This document shows positions 16,735 through 25,214 of a DNA stretch of 38,731 nucleotides, piece after piece (position 1 is the stretch's first letter; each line of letters begins with the position of its first letter). The stretch covers positions 1 through 38,731 of the forward strand of contig DAOVZK010000003.1 in the NCBI GenBank assembly GCA_030635145.1, written 5' to 3'. The translations under genes and the position numbers were made by a program. The stretch comes from Planctomycetota bacterium. GTDB taxonomy: Bacteria; Planctomycetota; Phycisphaerae; SM23-33. Under the pieces are notes generated by a model, which was given only the letters and a program-made list of their open reading frames with translations, did not search any database and was not told the origin of the DNA.

Positions 16735-17808
16735 ATGATCTCTACAACAACTACAAAGAGCGAAACACGATTACTATTTTTGAAAAATTTAACAAAACGC
16801 CTATCCTTGGTGATGTTATTGGCAGCGTTGTTCAGCGTTGGTGTAACTTACGCCGAAGTCGACTCGGCCCAAGGCGGAAGCACGCTACCCGAGCATGAAA
16901 AAATTGACACAGACAAGACCGACAACATGGTATCGGAGACCGGTTGGAAAAAGCCGATACCGGTAACGTTTTCTATCGACTACACATTTGTGTCGGATTA
17001 CATTTGGCGTGGTATAAATCTCAGTAACCCCAGCAGAAGCACCGGTGCATCACACAACGAAGGCGGACGATGGCCGAACCAGCAGATGACCCTCGGTGCC
17101 GAAGTGTATCTCGGTAAGTTCGGCAGGGTCGGCGGGTCGATATGGTTTGAATGGTATTGCGGCCAGCCGTACCTGACGCCCGAAGACGGCAGCAAGACGC
17201 TTCAGGAAATTGACTATACTGTTTATTACGGTTATGACATTAGCCAGATCGGGCTTGACGTTGAAGTCGGTTTCATTTGGTATCAGTTCCCTCGCGCAAC
17301 AGGCGATGCCGCCGGCACACAGGAAATTTATACGAATCTGTCCTTTGACGACAGCGTGTTGTATCGGCTGTGCGGGCTGGACGTTAAAGATCCTATCCTG
17401 AACCCATATCTGTTCATCGCATGGGACTTGGACTTGGCACGTGGCGGAAGTTATTACGAATTCGGATTAAACCACGAGTTTGCTTTAAGTGACATGGGCA
17501 TGCAGGACACGCCATTTTTGAAAGACCTGACATTTACGCCTTCATGGTCGATGAGTTGGGATCACCACTGGTTAAAGAAGATGTCGCTAGACTCTTCCAG
17601 CGGCCGCGTGAGTGCCAACAGCTCGCAGCTAGCCAATATGGTTTGGGGCCTAGACTGCACCTACGATTTAAAAAGTGCATTGGATATTCCGGACAAATAC
17701 TGCGGTTCTTTGACAGTTAGCGGATTTATCAACTACAGCCACGCCATGGCAAGAGACCTTTTGGATGACGAGTTGTGGGGCGGGATAACCATTGGTTATT
17801 CATGGTAA
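16735..17808 (+). CDS. TorF-like putative outer-membrane porin
   Basis: A 357-residue exported beta-barrel. The ATG at 16735 follows AAGGAAG by about 6 bases, the same style as the two genes before it. The signal peptide ends near residue 40 (GVTYA, then EVDSA). The motif FVSDYIWRGINLSNPSR is typical of the TorF/gcw_chp putative porin family. Alternating hydrophobic and aromatic strands follow, and the chain ends in the aromatic GYSW expected for BAM-dependent barrels. It is the third gene of the amtB-glnB operon, which suggests a porin induced under nitrogen limitation to admit small nitrogen compounds. Specificity is unknown. Confidence 0.82.
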   Translation: MISTTTTKSETRLLFLKNLTKRLSLVMLLAALFSVGVTYAEVDSAQGGSTLPEHEKIDTDKTDNMVSETGWKKPIPVTFSIDYTFVSDYIWRGINLSNPSRSTGASHNEGGRWPNQQMTLGAEVYLGKFGRVGGSIWFEWYCGQPYLTPEDGSKTLQEIDYTVYYGYDISQIGLDVEVGFIWYQFPRATGDAAGTQEIYTNLSFDDSVLYRLCGLDVKDPILNPYLFIAWDLDLARGGSYYEFGLNHEFALSDMGMQDTPFLKDLTFTPSWSMSWDHHWLKKMSLDSSSGRVSANSSQLANMVWGLDCTYDLKSALDIPDKYCGSLTVSGFINYSHAMARDLLDDELWGGITIGYSW

Positions 17809-17863
17809 ACTATCGGAATACCCCTTGAAGCGGTATCATCTTCATGTGGGTTGGGTAAAGAGA

Positions 17864-17895
17864 GTATCCCGGGCTTGCTCGGGGTACTTTTTTTT
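17864..17895 (+). terminator. Factor-independent terminator of the amtB operon
   Basis: A 10-bp stem (GTATCCCGGG pairing with TCGGGGTAC plus flanking C, two G-U pairs) with tetraloop CTTG, followed by eight Ts. It lies 56 bases after the porin stop codon and ends the sigma-54 operon. Confidence 0.85.
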
Positions 17896-18012
17896 ATCGT
17901 CACATACACATATATGATTTTTAGAGCGTTTTACTGCGGTGGCGAATTGATCTGCGGATAAGTCCGCAGTCTTTGGAAAGGAATTGACGAAAAAATTCCG
18001 CAGCGTCGCAAA

Positions 18013-19800
18013 TTATTTTCGCGGGAGGTTTTTGACTGATATCAGCGAGAGGATTGTCGCCGCCGATGCGTCGAGAGAAATTTCAGCTGAACCGGGATAT
18101 TTCCGTACGCCACCGGCGAAGCGTTGGCGGTTTTCTACGAAGTACGCTTCGGGGGGAATGAACATCATTGCGGCGCAGAATCTGGTCGCACCGTCGGCCG
18201 CGGCGGCAACACGTTTGCGTAGCTCGGCCCCGCCAATCTCCACGTTCGTGTGATTTTGCGAAAATCGCGCAAAAGCGGTCCAAAAAATCGCCGCCTCCGC
18301 TGTCGCCGTCGTCGCGGGACGCTGGAGCAAATCGCGAATCGATCCGACTTCGTCCGGCAAGGCTCTGATGTCTACTTGCTGAGCGACTAACCGGGCAGCG
18401 ATTTTCGATATCTCCACCGCGACGGTGGAATCTTTTTCCGCAAGTTTTGTTTCGAGCCCCGCCAAGCCGATCCACGCCAAAGCTCGCGGGGAAATTTTCG
18501 CGCCGCTCTTCGGATCGGCCGCCGTCGCCAGAAGCACCCGCAAAACTTTTTCACACGATTCGTCAAACTCACCCGCCCTGATAATCGCAAGCAGTCCAAT
18601 CCCCTTGGTTGTCATACTGAGTGCATGTTTGCCTTTTGGCACGGGTTTGCAGATTTCGCGTTTTAAGAATCGCACCATTTTTTGCTGCACGATTTTGGTT
18701 TGGTCGTTTTGCGGTAGTGCCGCTGCGGTAAGCACGAAAAATCCAGTCGCCGTCACGCTCGGAACACCGCGATCATCTGCAACACTGGCGAAATCTTTAT
18801 CGTCGTAACCGAGCACTTTATTTTTTGCGACGTATCCCAGCAGCGCGTTAGCCGAGGCGGAATAATTGTAATTGTCGGCTGCTTTGAATTTTCGCGCGAT
18901 TTCCGCAAGCCCGTAAGCTGCATAAAGCTGAGACTCAACACTCGCTCGCCGCTGATGCTGCGGAACAAACAACCCGTCTTTCCGCTGCGAGCGAACCAGA
19001 AAGTTCGCCACCTTCACGGCCTGGCCCACAAGGTCTGTATTATCCAACCCCGAAAATATGCGGAGAATCTTCCCGCGGAACAGCGGATAGCTTCCACCAT
19101 CGGCAGGATACCCCACCACATGCACCGCCGAAAACGTATACCACGTTCGCTTGAGCGGTTGGGTTTCGGGCGTCTTGGGTAAATTGACAGCGCACTGCTG
19201 CAGCATTCGCTCGGAATCCCACCCAAGCGTGCAGGCGGTCGACGGTAAAATGTACGTGTCCTGATACGCACCCGCGATTGCTGTATCCTTTACGCCCAGC
19301 GTCAGCTTCAGGCCCCACAACCCGGGAATCACCCTTTCGACGATTCGCTTCTGCATTATCCGCTGCTCGGTTCCGAGAATCTCTATCTCTATCGTCAGCA
19401 ACTCGAGCTGCCGCTTCGTAACTACATTACTAAGCCCCGGAGATCGCATCGCCTTCAGCGCGGCGGCGATTGTGTTGCGAATCATCGTTCGCCCGTCGGC
19501 GCGGGCTCGGGCAACAATTTTGCCCTTGTCGCGCAAAGTCACAACAACGGCATATCGCGCATCACGCAGAGATTTGCTCGAAGGGTCAAGTTTCAGCTTC
19601 CCCGGAATCACCGCCGACTCCGCCGTGCAACGATTCTGGAGATACTCCACCATCACCGCCCGCGCCAGATCCGGAAACTTCCCCACCGTCGCCAGCTCAA
19701 CCCGAGGGGACTGCGGATTCGGGAGATCGCCAAACCCGGGAACTGCAAACAGTATCCCGGCGGCGAAAAAAATCGAGATTATCAAGCATAGCTTCTTCAC
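18013..19800 (-). CDS. Secreted AMMECR1-like domain / alpha-toroid repeat protein
   Basis: A 595-residue exported protein of unknown function. It starts at GTG (19800), which gives signal peptide MKKLCLIISIFFAAGILFAV; there is no clear ribosome-binding site. Residues about 40-225 resemble AMMECR1: a strand like YAVVVTLRDKGKIVARA, then LELLTIEIEILG, then the ILPSTACTLGWDSERMLQQC block that matches the LLP-x-VA-x-GW-x-EFL-x-C pattern of that family. The family hallmark LRGCIG is replaced. Residues about 260-560 are repeated helical pairs with AAYGLAEIAR, TATGFFVLTAAAL and TKGIGLLAIIRAG, like an alpha/alpha-toroid (prenyltransferase/squalene-cyclase-like) fold. No catalytic motif was recognised. 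It is flanked by a terminator on one side and a GH35 gene in the opposite direction. Confidence 0.75.
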   Translation of the reverse strand: MKKLCLIISIFFAAGILFAVPGFGDLPNPQSPRVELATVGKFPDLARAVMVEYLQNRCTAESAVIPGKLKLDPSSKSLRDARYAVVVTLRDKGKIVARARADGRTMIRNTIAAALKAMRSPGLSNVVTKRQLELLTIEIEILGTEQRIMQKRIVERVIPGLWGLKLTLGVKDTAIAGAYQDTYILPSTACTLGWDSERMLQQCAVNLPKTPETQPLKRTWYTFSAVHVVGYPADGGSYPLFRGKILRIFSGLDNTDLVGQAVKVANFLVRSQRKDGLFVPQHQRRASVESQLYAAYGLAEIARKFKAADNYNYSASANALLGYVAKNKVLGYDDKDFASVADDRGVPSVTATGFFVLTAAALPQNDQTKIVQQKMVRFLKREICKPVPKGKHALSMTTKGIGLLAIIRAGEFDESCEKVLRVLLATAADPKSGAKISPRALAWIGLAGLETKLAEKDSTVAVEISKIAARLVAQQVDIRALPDEVGSIRDLLQRPATTATAEAAIFWTAFARFSQNHTNVEIGGAELRKRVAAAADGATRFCAAMMFIPPEAYFVENRQRFAGGVRKYPGSAEISLDASAATILSLISVKNLPRK

Positions 19801-20219
19801 AGGGTCAATTTATAAGCTCTGCGCAGCAACAAGTAAAGGCGCGACCGCGCATCACGACACCAAAATTTCACCAATCCCCGAAAAAAACGCAGAAATCTAA
19901 CATTTTTTAATTTTTCGCCGCAACCCCATGTGTCCATGGAAGTTAACTCAAAAATCACCGCCTAAAACCACTTTTGTAGGGCAATGACCCTATAGCCGAT
20001 CCGGCAGCTGCAAGATAACCGTTAATTCCGGGGTTTTTCGGGGTTTACAGCAGTGCGAAAGTCTACTGACGAGTGTTAATGCACAAATATGGCTGGGCAA
20101 ATATGTTCTGGGGGCCTGCTGCGGGTGAGTTTTTTGTTGCATACAGTTTTGTGGTACTTAAACTGCTACAGTTAAAGGATATCTATCTCCGATGGCACTT
20201 TATAAGCTGGGAGAAGACA
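19801..20219. other. Divergent intergenic region upstream of the GH35 gene
   Basis: The gap holds start regions of two divergent genes. A long in-frame extension of the GH35 frame (from 20073) is open but lacks a ribosome-binding site and family match, so I treat it as non-coding. Besides the inverted repeat at 20157-20177, no feature is supported. Confidence 0.5.
20157..20177. promoter_or_regulatory. Possible operator upstream of the GH35 gene
   Basis: CTTAAACTG and CAGTTAAAG form an inverted repeat with one mismatch around a 3-base centre, 43 bases before the start codon. The size and symmetry fit a dimeric repressor or activator site. No regulator gene is adjacent. Confidence 0.25.
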
Positions 20220-22940
20220 ATGGTAAACGTTACGTTTGACGACCGCAGCTACATGATCGATAACCGCCGTATCTGGCTGGTTAGCGGCTCGATCCACTAC
20301 TTTCGTATACCCCCCGATCTGTGGGAAGATCGATTGTGCAAGGCAAAACGGGCGGGTTTGAACTGCATCTCCACCTATGTCCCCTGGAATTTTCACGAGC
20401 AGCGCGAGGGTAAGTGGGATTTTTCCGAGCAGCGGGATATCGTGAAATTCGTGGAACTCGCCGGCCAAATGGGGTTGTACGTGATTCTTCGCCCGGGGCC
20501 GTTCATTGGCGGGGATTGGGACTTCGGCGGATTTCCGGCCTGGTTGTGTGGTAAGTCAGCTGTCGCCTACCGCACCAGCAACGCAGCGTTTACGCACTAC
20601 TTCGACAAATTTTTCGCACAGCTGCTCCCGCGACTTGCCGAACATCAGGTAACCAACGGTGGGAACATCATCTTGATTCAAAACGAGAACGAATATCAGG
20701 TCGGCACGCAACCCGACCGCACGACGTATCTCGAATTCATCAATCAGCTATTCCGCCGCAGCGGTTTTACGATTCCGATTATCAACTGCAACTGCCAAGT
20801 CGACCCCGACACGCAAACAAGCGTAATGACCGACCCGGCGACAGAAGACAATGTCGAATGCATCAACGCCGGTGACTCGATAGTGCGGTCGCTGAGGCGT
20901 TTGCGAACTCGACAAGGTTCGGCACCGCTGATGGCGACGGAACTTCACTGCGGCAGTCCCGACAACTGGGGAGTGGAGCATCAAGACTGCGACGACCGCA
21001 AAGTTGCCCGCCGCGCGCTGGAGGTTTTAGGTTGCGGGGCACAGCTGAATTATTACATGTGGTGCGGTGGGACGAATTTCGAGTTCTTCGGTTCGCGATT
21101 GTTTACCGATTGCGATTCGTATCAGACGACGAGCTACGATTACGACGCACCCGTCGCCGAAGGTGGTGGGCTGACTCGCAAGTACTACCTCACGCGATTG
21201 GTAAACGTGATGGCTACGACCATGCATCGCTACTTTGCCGCCGCGAAGGCTCCGGAGTCTGCAGCGAGAGTGGAAGATTCCACCGACACGCTCAACATTA
21301 TCGGCTCAGCTGGTAGTTGGGTGGTGGTTACCAACAACGGCGATGACGAAATCGAAGAAGTTACCGTCGCCTTACCGTCAGGCCAGCAAGTCGAAGTTCG
21401 CCTCGACACACTCGGTGCCATCGCCCTGCCGTACAAAATGCGACTACCAACCGGCGACGAGCTGAACTACACCTCGCTCCAGCCGCTGGGACTTTTCGGG
21501 GTCGAACAAAATCGCGAGTCGGTACTTGTTCTGCACGGTTCGCCCAAAACCAAGGGCGTCGTCAGCATCAACGCCAAGGAATTGCAAGTTGCAATACCGG
21601 GCGGAAAAACGCCTGAAATTATTCAGCATGGTGCCCTGACACTGGTGCTGATGAACAGCGAAATGGCGATGCGAACCTGGGCGATGGACGATTCGCTTAT
21701 CATCGGTGCCGATTACGTCGGAAAAGATCTCGAAGACGTTCGCTTCGATGCAAAAACGCGCGAGTATTTTGTGTTGTCGCTGCAGAACAGCAGCCTTACG
21801 AAGAAAACCGTCAAAACCGAGCAGCACCACAAACCTACCACCGCCCCGCGGCTGGGAACATGGAAACGTTTGTGCATCTGCCCCGAGCCGATCTCCAAAA
21901 AACTGCAGTGGCAGAAACTCGACCGCCCGCGAAGCATGGTCAAGCTGGGCGTGAACTACGGTTACCTGTGGTACCGCATCGACCTCGTGCAGGAAAAACC
22001 ATGCAAGCGATATCTTTACCTTCCCGAATGCGCCGACCGCGCGTCGCTGTATCTCAACGGTTCGCTGCTGGGTGTTTGGGGAACCGGCGACGATGCCTCA
22101 CGCGAGCCGATCGGTGTGAACCTCAAAAAAGGCAGCAATGTGCTGGTGGCACTTGTGGATAATCTCGGGCGGTACAGCTCGGGGCCGCGAATGGGCGAAG
22201 ACAAAGGGCTTTACGGACATGTCTACGATGCCAAAACGCTCAAGCCGGGCAAATTCAAGATCAAACCCACCGAGTCGTTCCCCAAACGAATCGTTCCGCG
22301 CAGCATGGTGCACCTGATGAAGTATCTCGAGGTGGCGACGACCTACGAGGTGAGTGTCGATTTTCCGCTGACTAAAGTATCACCGATCCACATGACTTTC
22401 TCCGGCATCGACAATCATGTAGCTGTGTTCTGCAACAATCGGCCGTGCGGATTTTTCGCGAAGGGCGAAACCAACTGGGGCGAAGTTACGCTCGGTGCCG
22501 ATCTGAAAAAAGGCAAGAACACGGTTAAGTTTCTCGTCTGGGGCGAAGTTGACGTTGACGCGTTGGAGCGCAGCGTGAAGTTCCATACGCTGAACGAACC
22601 GCTCTCAGCCGGGATGAAATGGAGCTATCGCCACTGGACATTCCCCGACTCGACAGTCGGTGAACCGATCCTCGGTAAAAGCTGCTGGTACGCCGCGAAA
22701 TTCAAAGCCCCCACCGGCAACGAACCGCTGTTCGCAAAAATCTTCGGCACCAAGAAGGGTCAGCTCTTCCTTAACGGCCGAAACATCGGACGGTTCTGGT
22801 CAGCTGGGCCACAGGAATATTACTACTTACCGGAATGCTGGATGCAGGAAGAAAACACACTTACGATCTTCGCAGAAAACGGCAGTATGCCGACAAGATG
22901 CAAACTTGTGCACCTTCCGCAAGGGCCGTTCGGGCGATAA
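20220..22940 (+). CDS. GH35 family beta-galactosidase-like glycosidase
   Basis: A 906-residue glycoside hydrolase. The ATG at 20220 follows GGGAGAAGACA. Residues about 5-330 form the GH35 TIM barrel, with VSGSIHYFRIPPDLWEDRL, STYVPWNFHE, ILRPGPFIGGDWDFGGFPAW, acid/base E158 in QNENEY, and probable nucleophile E241 in MATELHCG. The remaining 570 residues are beta-rich, with two galactose-binding-like segments ending in LFLNGRNIGRFWSAGPQEYY, a common GH35 C-terminal motif. No signal peptide is present, so it acts in the cytoplasm or on imported oligosaccharides. The family normally removes terminal beta-galactose; the exact substrate is not readable here. A possible operator lies upstream. Confidence 0.93.
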   Translation: MVNVTFDDRSYMIDNRRIWLVSGSIHYFRIPPDLWEDRLCKAKRAGLNCISTYVPWNFHEQREGKWDFSEQRDIVKFVELAGQMGLYVILRPGPFIGGDWDFGGFPAWLCGKSAVAYRTSNAAFTHYFDKFFAQLLPRLAEHQVTNGGNIILIQNENEYQVGTQPDRTTYLEFINQLFRRSGFTIPIINCNCQVDPDTQTSVMTDPATEDNVECINAGDSIVRSLRRLRTRQGSAPLMATELHCGSPDNWGVEHQDCDDRKVARRALEVLGCGAQLNYYMWCGGTNFEFFGSRLFTDCDSYQTTSYDYDAPVAEGGGLTRKYYLTRLVNVMATTMHRYFAAAKAPESAARVEDSTDTLNIIGSAGSWVVVTNNGDDEIEEVTVALPSGQQVEVRLDTLGAIALPYKMRLPTGDELNYTSLQPLGLFGVEQNRESVLVLHGSPKTKGVVSINAKELQVAIPGGKTPEIIQHGALTLVLMNSEMAMRTWAMDDSLIIGADYVGKDLEDVRFDAKTREYFVLSLQNSSLTKKTVKTEQHHKPTTAPRLGTWKRLCICPEPISKKLQWQKLDRPRSMVKLGVNYGYLWYRIDLVQEKPCKRYLYLPECADRASLYLNGSLLGVWGTGDDASREPIGVNLKKGSNVLVALVDNLGRYSSGPRMGEDKGLYGHVYDAKTLKPGKFKIKPTESFPKRIVPRSMVHLMKYLEVATTYEVSVDFPLTKVSPIHMTFSGIDNHVAVFCNNRPCGFFAKGETNWGEVTLGADLKKGKNTVKFLVWGEVDVDALERSVKFHTLNEPLSAGMKWSYRHWTFPDSTVGEPILGKSCWYAAKFKAPTGNEPLFAKIFGTKKGQLFLNGRNIGRFWSAGPQEYYYLPECWMQEENTLTIFAENGSMPTRCKLVHLPQGPFGR

Positions 22941-23258
22941 TCTTCGGCAAAAATCGGTAAAAAATTCGGTAACCCACGGTAAACACAGATACTTGTCAGC
23001 AAATTGGGTGGCATTTGGAGCAATAAACCCGGGGTGATGCCCGTCGGGGATGAAGCTTGGGGGGGTTGTGTTATTTTTCACAATGCCGTGATATTTTTTT
23101 ACGCAAAATGATGACTTAGTATTTGCCTATCTTCGGATAATCGATTAATATAAGTCCCGCTGGGAATAAGAGTTTCAGCCTTACAAGTAAATATGCCCCC
23201 GCATCGAAGTCCGACGAGGCCATTATCCATACTATCATAACAAAAGAAAGGACATTTG
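22941..23258. other. Intergenic region between the GH35 and HU genes
   Basis: Nothing coding is supported. A weak hairpin TTGTG/CACAA around 23068-23085 with a T-rich loop may end the GH35 transcript. An AT-rich stretch around 23130-23155 could contain the HU promoter, but no clear -35/-10 pair was found. Confidence 0.4.
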
Positions 23259-23660
23259 ATGCACACGATAACGAAGAAAGAGCTTGTAGATCGCATTGCA
23301 GATCAGACAGGTCAGAAGCGCGTTGTTGTCAAGAAGGTTGTCCAACTGTTTCTCGATGAAGTCATCGAGGAGCTGGGGCGAGGTAATCGCTTGGAATTCA
23401 GAGACTTCGGGGTTTTTGAAACCAAGCATCGAGCTGCACGTATAGCACAGAATCCCAAAACGCTGCAGCGAGTTGAAGTACCTCCGAAACGGACAGTCAA
23501 GTTCAAGGTTGGGCGCATGATGAAGCAGAAGCTTCAAGATGGGCTAGATGGGCAAGAACAGACAGCCCCAACCTCGACAGAAGCGCCAGCTGTATCTGAG
23601 CAATCCAACGTGATTGTCACAGATCAAGGCGCGGGGCAGACAAACGCCGCTGCTTACTGA
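23259..23660 (+). CDS. HU/IHF-family DNA-binding protein with C-terminal tail
   Basis: A nucleoid protein of 133 residues. The ATG at 23259 is preceded by AAAGGA; a TTG one codon earlier is also in frame. The first 95 residues are the HU/IHF fold: TKKELVDRIADQTGQ, then VVQLFLDEVIEELGRGN, then the DNA arm RDFGVFETKHRAARIAQNPK. The arm reads AQNPKTL in place of the usual GRNPxTG, keeping the intercalating Pro. Residues about 96-133 are a Gln/Thr/Ala-rich low-complexity tail. A terminator follows. It probably acts as a homodimer that bends DNA. Confidence 0.95.
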   Translation: MHTITKKELVDRIADQTGQKRVVVKKVVQLFLDEVIEELGRGNRLEFRDFGVFETKHRAARIAQNPKTLQRVEVPPKRTVKFKVGRMMKQKLQDGLDGQEQTAPTSTEAPAVSEQSNVIVTDQGAGQTNAAAY

Positions 23661-23699
23661 TTTTACCGATCAGCAACACAAGCGAACAGAACGAAAAGA

Positions 23700-23731
23700 A
23701 GCTGCACATTTTGGGTTGTGCGGCTTTTTTT
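23700..23731 (+). terminator. Factor-independent terminator of the HU gene
   Basis: AGCTGCACA pairs with TGTGCGGCT (9 bp, one G-U) around an 8-base loop, followed by seven Ts. It lies 40 bases after the HU stop codon. Confidence 0.85.
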
Positions 23732-23757
23732 CTGCGCACTCGGCGAACTCTTTACGC

Positions 23758-23969
23758 GAAAATTTTGACAGGATCACAGGATAGAATATAGGCTAAAAAA
23801 ATCCAGTTAATCAGGATTAGTTTATATAGTACTTTGTATTCGTTGCGATGGTGTTTGCAGTTAATAGCTTGTATTCTTATTTTCTTTAATAATTTGAGTT
23901 AATCCTGTAATCCTGTCAAAAAAATTAATAAAAAATTGATTAACAGGAAAAACAGGTGTGAACGCTTAC
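23758..23969. repeat. MITE-like dispersed element, copy 2 (reverse orientation)
   Basis: This aligns along nearly its whole length with the reverse complement of the elements at 7505-7751 and 26474-26718, including the paired CAGGAT words and the inner ACTAATCCTGATTAAC block. The end at 23956-23969 (GTGTGAACGCTTAC) is intact. The other terminal repeat is missing or diverged, as the homology stops at the CAAAATTTT box near 23758. The element ends 8 bases from the stop codon of the DUF2520 gene. Confidence 0.85.
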
Positions 23970-23976
23970 GAGCGTT

Positions 23977-24939
23977 TTAACTTTCCAACATCGCCCGAAG
24001 CTGTTTTGCTTGCTCCGGGGTGATGCTGCCTTTTTTCTCGGCGAGGATAACCGTGCGAAGCCCCGCCGCCTTGTACAGCTGTATTATTTCGCCGCCCCCG
24101 CTGGGGGTATCACCGCCCCCGCCGGGGGATGCGCTAAGTTTTGCTAGTTCCGCAAGATGCCGCTCGACCGTTTTCACATCACCGCGGGCAATTGGCCCTG
24201 TAAGTGCAGCTGCGGGATTTTTTGTATCGAAGACGTTTTCAAACGTCGCCCGCACGAGCGGGCCCAGGGCATTGAGCGATTCGCTACTGGTAAGCCCCGC
24301 TTTTGCGAGAAGTTCCGAAGCCGTATCCATGAGAGTAACAAAATAGTTCGACGCCATAACCGCAGCTGCGTGGTACAGCACCTTGGCGTCGGATTTGATG
24401 TCCGCCGGTTTTGCCCCAATCGCAACGGCAAGCTCGCGAAGCATCTCCGCCGCCGGTTCGCTGCCCTCGATGAAAAATCGCGCACCGGGAATCGCCTTCA
24501 TAGCCGCCTGCGAATCGGGAAACGTCTGCAGCGGATGCATCGATCCCGTCTGGCACCCCACCTGCTCCGCCGCCGCGAGTGCATCACTACCCAACGCCCC
24601 GCTGCAATGCGCCACGACGGGCTTATGCCCAAACGCCCCAGCCTCTGCAAGTTTCTGGCACAGCTGCGAGATTTTGTCGTCTGGCACCGTCAGCAACACG
24701 AGCTGCCCTGCCGCACAAGCATCGGCGGCGACCATCGATTGCGCATCCACGATCGCACCTAATTGTTTCGCCCGTGCAGAGTCGATGTCGCTGACAGCTG
24801 CAACTTTGTATCCCGCGCGATGCACCAGCTGACCAATCGCCGAACCCACACACCCTGCCCCGATGATCGAAATCTTCGGTAAGGCATTCGGTAAAATATT
24901 CGGTGAATCATTCGGTGCAATATTTGAGTTGTTCGACAT
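23977..24939 (-). CDS. Rossmann-fold DUF2520 domain protein
   Basis: A 320-residue NAD(P)-binding protein related to F420- and pyrroline-carboxylate-type oxidoreductases. The dinucleotide motif GAGCVG is at 27-32, preceded by KISII. Further landmarks are LLTVPDDKI, VVAHCSGALGSDAL and SMHPLQTFPD, which are typical of Rossmann-like/DUF2520 proteins. The alpha-helical dimerisation half follows (YHAAAVMASNYFVTLMD ... GPIARGD). Two oddities are seen: an N-terminal run of four N-x-x-P units (residues about 6-21) and a Gly-rich insertion SPGGGGDTPSGGGE at about 270-283, each encoded by a DNA repeat. No substrate is known for the family. It diverges from glyA. Confidence 0.88.
   Translation of the reverse strand: MSNNSNIAPNDSPNILPNALPKISIIGAGCVGSAIGQLVHRAGYKVAAVSDIDSARAKQLGAIVDAQSMVAADACAAGQLVLLTVPDDKISQLCQKLAEAGAFGHKPVVAHCSGALGSDALAAAEQVGCQTGSMHPLQTFPDSQAAMKAIPGARFFIEGSEPAAEMLRELAVAIGAKPADIKSDAKVLYHAAAVMASNYFVTLMDTASELLAKAGLTSSESLNALGPLVRATFENVFDTKNPAAALTGPIARGDVKTVERHLAELAKLSASPGGGGDTPSGGGEIIQLYKAAGLRTVILAEKKGSITPEQAKQLRAMLES
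24091..24130. repeat. Duplicated GC-rich palindrome inside the DUF2520 gene
   Basis: Two near-identical units, each with a CCCCCGC-x-GGGGG palindrome (24094-24108 and 24115-24127), lie in tandem 21 bases apart and in frame. They encode a flexible Gly-rich loop between two conserved helices, so they look like an insertion tolerated in a coding region. Confidence 0.7.
24877..24924. repeat. Four 12-bp tandem repeats at the DUF2520 N-terminus
   Basis: Four units of CGGT-N5-ATT (CGGTAAGGCATT, CGGTAAAATATT, CGGTGAATCATT, CGGTGCAATATT) follow one another exactly. On the minus strand they encode NIAP-NDSP-NILP-NALP just before the first Rossmann strand. The 12-base period keeps the frame. Confidence 0.75.
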
Positions 24940-25184
24940 TGTCAGCGGTGCTCCGTATAAGCACGATCCTGATACTTTTGATATTCTAAATTTTCGCTTC
25001 CGGCCAAAGGATTATGCGGCCGCTGCTGCGTTCCGTCAATACTTTTTGCCCACGCAGGAGAAACATCCCAAAATCGCCCGCAAATCCAAGATTTGCCACT
25101 TCCGATACGATTGGCCTTGATTCTGCTCTGCTGGATGGATAGAGTATCCCTTTCCCCGGGAGACCGGTGATACGATTTAGAATC

Positions 25185-25200
25185 GCAGGTTTAAACCTGC
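25185..25200. promoter_or_regulatory. Perfect 16-bp palindrome before the glyA ribosome-binding site
   Basis: GCAGGTTTAAACCTGC is a perfect palindrome ending two bases before the AAGGAG of glyA. It could be an operator for a dimeric regulator overlapping the transcript start. No glycine riboswitch is visible. Confidence 0.4.
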
Positions 25201-25214
25201 CCAAGGAGAATTTG

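Noticed and set aside
25120..25214. Glycine or THF riboswitch upstream of glyA
   Set aside because: The leader is short, and only a simple palindrome is present without the expected aptamer core.
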